Shown here: in pieces, positions 60,207 to 64,000 of the stretch
Position numbering within the stretch: the stretch's first letter is position 1
How the letters are laid out: each line of letters starts with the position of its first letter
The notes under the pieces: model-generated
Told to the model about the DNA's origin: nothing
Database searches by the model: none
The model's input: the letters and a program-made list of their open reading frames with translations, nothing else
Assembly: GCA_027405735.1 (NCBI GenBank)
Contig: JAPEHQ010000001.1
Span: 124,001 to 188,000, forward strand
Direction: 5' to 3'
Source of the DNA: Mucor racemosus
Taxonomy: Eukaryota > Mucoromycota > Mucoromycetes > Mucorales > Mucoraceae
Length of the DNA stretch: 64,000 nucleotides
Program-made: the position numbers and the translations under genes

Positions 60207-60951
60207 TTGTTTTGAATTGGTAAAGAAGAAGAAGATGAAAAGAGATTATATTATTTGATCATGCTGTTCTTCTTTATACATGAAAAAATAAAAATGGACC
60301 TAGGTAATCATTTCATTTTTCTTGGTAACTGTAAAAACCAGCTTTCTTGTTTGTTAACAATGTGGAGTCGAAAAAAAAAAGGGATATTCATTCAGACAAA
60401 ATTAAAATGATGGGTAATTGACGAGGGATATTTTTGACATGCGAGAAAACTAATATTCTATAACTTAAACATACGTATATCACAAAATGCCTATTATAAA
60501 CAAGATCTGAACTGTAATATAATCAAGCATTGATTCTATTTCAATTTTTTTTTTGCAAATAAGCAATATAAACAAAAAATACGATACTAAAGATCGACAT
60601 CTGGTAATCATTTTAATTACAATATGCTATAGTAAATTATGTTTACAGCACCTTTAAGAATCCCTTGAAAGCTAGCACTAGAGTAGTCAATTACGGAAAA
60701 AAAAAAAAAAAAAAAAAAAAAAGATTAATCTGATATCTGGAATCAAAAACCAAATTTAAACATGCAAACATCAAAGAGTAAATCACAGAAATAACAGGTG
60801 TCTTGTTATCATTTTGTATTAATATGGTATATAGTAAATGTTGCTTTTTTAAATGTTTAAACATCCTTTAAAATTCATCACTCTGGCGGCATTCCGCCAT
60901 TTTTGCTAACGGTGATGCGCGGACATTTCTGTATGATGGTATTATTTATTA
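60207..60951. other. Intergenic, no gene recognised
   Basis: It contains the subtilase promoter, a poly-A run at 60698-60722 and the 3' flank of the dynactin p25 gene. Confidence 0.5.
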
Positions 60952-61699
60952 TTAGTCTTTAGGCATGAATTTAGCATAATAATCTTTAGTTTTGTTTTCA
61001 TATAATTCCTGCGTGCATTCAGGCAGTTCATCTTGGTACTTTCCTGGCGATCCTGAATAAACGCTAAACGATGGCACAACTGTATTTGGTGGTATAATGG
61101 TATTGTCTGTAATAGAACAACAATCTTTAATAATGGCAAATCTTCCAATGATACAATTCTTTCCTATATTGACATGCGATCCAATTGTTGCTGCTTCAAC
61201 AATACTGCCTTCGCCAATTGTGACATGATCTCCAATCTTCATGGGATAATAACTAAAGATACTACAATTTCATGTCAAATAACTTGATATATATAGTTAT
61301 AATATTACTTTTTTTTTTTTTTTTTTTACCCTTTATATGTTTTGTAAGGTGGTCGAATAACTGAGCTTTGAGAGAGTAAACAATATCTACCAATAGCAAT
61401 AACAACAGCATGTCCTCCTCCAGTTCGACGAAGGTCACCACGAATGACACAGTCGGTTTGAATGATGGTCTAAGTACGTTTGATCAGTATTTTTTTGTTT
61501 GTCATTGATATCATCAAAACTTACTTTTCCACCAAGAATAATATTTTGACTTCCACATATAACTGATTTTCTACTGACTTTATTGCCTGTATCCTACATA
61601 GTTTATTTAATCGTTATGTTTATTTTTGATAGAAAAATTACTAATTTTTACTGTTTCAATATATTCAGCACGGTTATAGTGAACAACTGGTGCTTCCAT
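60952..61699 (-). CDS. Dynactin subunit 5 (p25)
   Basis: Exons in gene order are 61699-61652, 61593-61525, 61469-61330 and 61261-60952, giving 188 aa against 182 in human DCTN5. The left-handed beta-helix hexapeptide repeats are evident: [33 protein letters not shown], then [51 protein letters not shown]. The ending [20 protein letters not shown] matches human [18 protein letters not shown]. p25 caps the pointed end of the Arp1 filament with p27, p62 and Arp11 and helps couple dynein to early endosomes. An insertion of about 10 residues ([10 protein letters not shown]) after RGDL is extra compared with human. The start codon lies 169 bp from that of the divergent Hal4-like kinase. Confidence 0.95.
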
Positions 61700-61868
61700 T
61701 ATAATAAAAAAGTTTGTTATAAACAGGAAAAAAAGGAACAAGCAAATATATTTTATTTGCCCCGAAGGCTAAAAAAAAAAAGGTATATTCACAACCTTAA
61801 ATTTATTCCATCAAATCTCCAATTTTCAATTCAAATCCTTTTCTCAATACAATAATAATAATTGCTTT
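61700..61868. promoter_or_regulatory. Shared divergent promoter of dynactin p25 and the Hal4-like kinase
   Basis: Only 169 bp separate the two start codons, so both promoters and leaders must lie here. It is AT-rich, with a poly-A stretch at 61769-61779. No specific operator is recognisable. Confidence 0.5.
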
Positions 61869-63186
61869 ATGAATAAAAGAAAAGAGCTATATTCTTTTGT
61901 TCCTCAAGAGATAAGTAGGCATTTTATCGAATCAAATAGAGAGCAAGATCAATCAAATGAAATTACAACGACAGCAACTGCAAGAATTCATCTGAATCAA
62001 GAAATTCAATCTCATTCAACTACAAATGAAGAAGATCAAGAAACATTGTATGAATATGAGTATGAATACGACGATTATGATGAGTCAACTCTTTGTGATT
62101 CATCAAATCAAGATAGTGACAGCAACATCAGTATTCATGAAGATGACTCGGACACAGATGTATCTCAACCACAAAAATGGTCATTCATGCGGGGCCTATT
62201 CTCGAAATTAAGATTGCATAGCAATAACCAACAATCTTCATCATTGGCCCCACAGCAGCAGCATCATCATCAAGAATTTGGAGACGCTTCACCTTTTCTA
62301 AGTGCATATGGTACATTAATGAACAAGTGCATTGGAGAAGGTGTATCTGCTACTGTTCAATTAACGCAAAGACAACAAGATGATGCTTTATTTGCTGTCA
62401 AAATATTTCGAAAACGTAAAAGAAGTGAGATATTGACAAGCTATATGAAAGCATTAGCAGGTGAATTTTGTATCGCTTCTGCTTTGAATCATCAAAACAT
62501 TGTTAAAACGTTGGATTTTGTACGTATGGATAATGATCATGAAAGATATTGCATTGTAATGGAGTTTGTAAGTGTAGCTTATAATAATGTATAGTAATTT
62601 CATAAACCTAAACAATTTGAATTAGTGCCCAGAAGGTGACATGTACACTCTTATCAAACTTGGCAAACTACAAGATGCAGAAATCTACTCTTACTTCAAA
62701 CAGCTGTTACAAGGCTTAAACTATTTACATTCTCTCGGCGTTGCTCATCGAGATTTGAAACCAGAAAACCTATTAATTCACAATGGTCTACTAAAAATAT
62801 CAGATTTTGGGTCTGCAGATGTATTCCGAGTTGCATGGCAAGAACATAGTCGATTATCTGATGGATTATGCGGTACAACACCTTACATGGCGCCTGAAAT
62901 ATTTTTAGATGAAGGATATTGGGCAGCACCTGTTGATGTTTGGGCAGCAGGTATTGTACTTTTCTGCATGAAATTTGATGGGGTTCCATTTGGATCTGCA
63001 TTAATTTCAGATACAAATTATCCCATTTATTTACGTAAACGACCTTTACGACAATATGACCCATTTAACAAATTGGCAAGAGAACCACGTACATTAATGT
63101 ATGCCATGTTGAATCCTGATTGTAATCGCCGTATTACAGTCCAAGATGTATTAAATATGCCTTGGATGCAAACTATTTTATTATAA
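61869..63186 (+). CDS. Ser/Thr protein kinase of the fungal Hal4/Sat4-Npr1 type
   Basis: Exons are 61869-62567 and 62626-63186 (419 aa). The N-terminal 130 residues are acidic and low complexity (EYEYEYDDYDES). The kinase domain is at about 140-418: glycine loop IGEGVSATV (145-153), VAIK-equivalent K168 in FAVKIF, HRD D276 in AHRDLKPENLL, DFG D293, and CGTTPYMAPEIF in the activation segment. All catalytic residues are present. The sequence ALNHQNIVKTLDFV and the form of subdomains VIII-XI (PVDVWAAGIVLFCM) resemble yeast Sat4/Hal4, Hrk1 and Npr1, which stabilise nutrient and potassium transporters at the plasma membrane. The assignment within that group is tentative. The stop codon abuts the stop of the EF-hand gene with no gap. 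Confidence 0.85.
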
Positions 63187-64000
63187 TTACTCTTCCATTT
63201 TTAATTTCAATGTTTGTGGATCATAACCATGAACTCCTAAATCGCTTCTAGTTTCTGATGGATCGTCTAATGTTTGTTCTAAATAAAATGCTAAAAATCC
63301 ATCCTTTGTTAACCATCCCTTTTTGTTGGCTCCAAATCTTAAACCCATTTGACGTAAAAATGCAGGTGGTGGATGTGCTCCATTTGTAGTAAAAATAAAA
63401 GCACCTAGTTCTTTTGCATTCAAGGTTCCATCCTTATCTGCATCAAATTTATTGAATACTTCCTCAAGTACTTGTGTTAATGCGTCTGATAACTGATTAT
63501 CTTGCAAAAGCTCTTCTTCTCCTTTGTATCCTTTTACAATGCGTTCAATTTCTTCTTCCAAAACTATACTGAATATTAATAAACAAGACAATAAACCACC
63601 AACAATATAACTTTACCATCCACTGGTTCGAAATTAGGATCAACTGCTCTACTCATTTCTAATAGGACAATTGCTTCTTCCAATTTGTTCAATACAAACA
63701 AAATAAAACCTAAAATATAGTAACATCCCGCATGTCCAGGAAATACTTCTAAAATCCACATCATTTTGCAAGCAACTTGGACTAGAGTTTCGACATTGCC
63801 GTCTTGTTGAAATGACTCGAGTTGTGTTTGTGCATTAGCATATTCTTGATCAGCTTGATCCATTAAAGCAGTATCGTCATCATTCACTGTGCTATTCTTT
63901 TGTAAATAGTATTTACGCCAATCAGCAGGTTCTTGACTAAATTTCTCGGTTAAAGCAGGATCCAAAGTGAAGCCTGTAGCTGTTGTAAAGATGGTATATA
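63187..64000 (-). CDS. TPR and EF-hand protein, 5' end outside the window
   Basis: Two exons are visible in gene order: window end to 63617, and 63563-63187. The join uses acceptor tatag, giving PNFEPVD-VLEEEIERIV. Upstream sequence stays open to 64000 (YTIFTTATGFTLDP), so the start codon lies beyond the window. The visible part has TPR-like helices (VQVACKMMWILEVFPGHAGC, GFILFVLNKLEEAIVLLEMS) and one canonical EF-hand loop FDADKDGTLNAKE with D-x-D-x-D-G-x-L-x-x-x-E. A second degenerate helix pair follows (FGANKKGWLTKDGFLAFYL). A calcium-binding adaptor role is inferred. The specific family was not recognised. Confidence 0.75.

Noticed and set aside
1..64000. General enrichment of TACAGTA/TACTGTA as transposon scars
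   Set aside because: A hand count gives roughly 16-17 occurrences, close to the number expected from base composition. Only the three paired copy comparisons support excision.
1..64000. CRISPR array, bacterial operon or riboswitch
   Set aside because: The window is a eukaryotic nuclear sequence with spliceosomal introns, and none of its repeats has regular spacer structure.

Overview
This window is eukaryotic: AT-rich DNA whose genes are split by short GT-AG introns (about 45-150 bp). The gene content points to an early-diverging fungus, most likely Mucorales (Mucoromycota). The best marker is a GH45 endoglucanase with N-terminal CBM1 modules that closely resembles the Rhizopus/Mucor enzymes. 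Supporting genes are a secreted large-subunit catalase, a mucoralean-type Tc1/IS630 transposase relic, a WNK kinase and ESCRT-III CHMP7. The species cannot be fixed from the sequence alone. All gene models below were read by eye from the sequence, with exon joins chosen to keep frame and family similarity.

Layout. 1-9.7 kb is a gene-free patchwork of nested repeats: a CGAGC-rich inverted-repeat element with 12-bp flanking direct repeats, LTR-like sequences, a MITE-like insertion with empty sites elsewhere in the window, and a fragment of a dynein intermediate-chain gene. 9.75-19.8 kb is a gene-dense block: proteasome ATPase Rpt6, a Tim17/22/23-type protein, bystin/Enp1, a WNK kinase and CHMP7, with a dead transposase in between. 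20-23.5 kb is repeats. 23.5-42.7 kb carries a UPF0303 protein, a TMEM184/Ost-alpha membrane protein, complex I NDUFA13, a GPI-anchored PL14-like lyase, a bZIP factor, the GH45 cellulase, a small secreted peptide, a tRNA-derived SINE, a frameshifted F-box gene and a catalase. 42.7-53.8 kb is a second repeat nest with diverged copies of the same families as the left end, several in matching order. 53.9-64 kb is gene-dense again: a double-bromodomain/ankyrin Rsc4-like protein, a secreted subtilase, dynactin p25, a Hal4/Sat4-like kinase and a TPR/EF-hand protein cut by the window end.

There is no single pathway. Housekeeping genes (proteasome, ribosome biogenesis, complex I, dynactin, ESCRT-III, chromatin) sit beside extracellular enzymes (cellulase, lyase, catalase, subtilase) suited to saprotrophic growth. 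The most unusual material is in the repeat nests. Because two or more copies of each family lie in the window, insertions can be dated against empty sites, and three independent TA to TACAGTA changes look like excision scars of a Tc1/mariner-type element.
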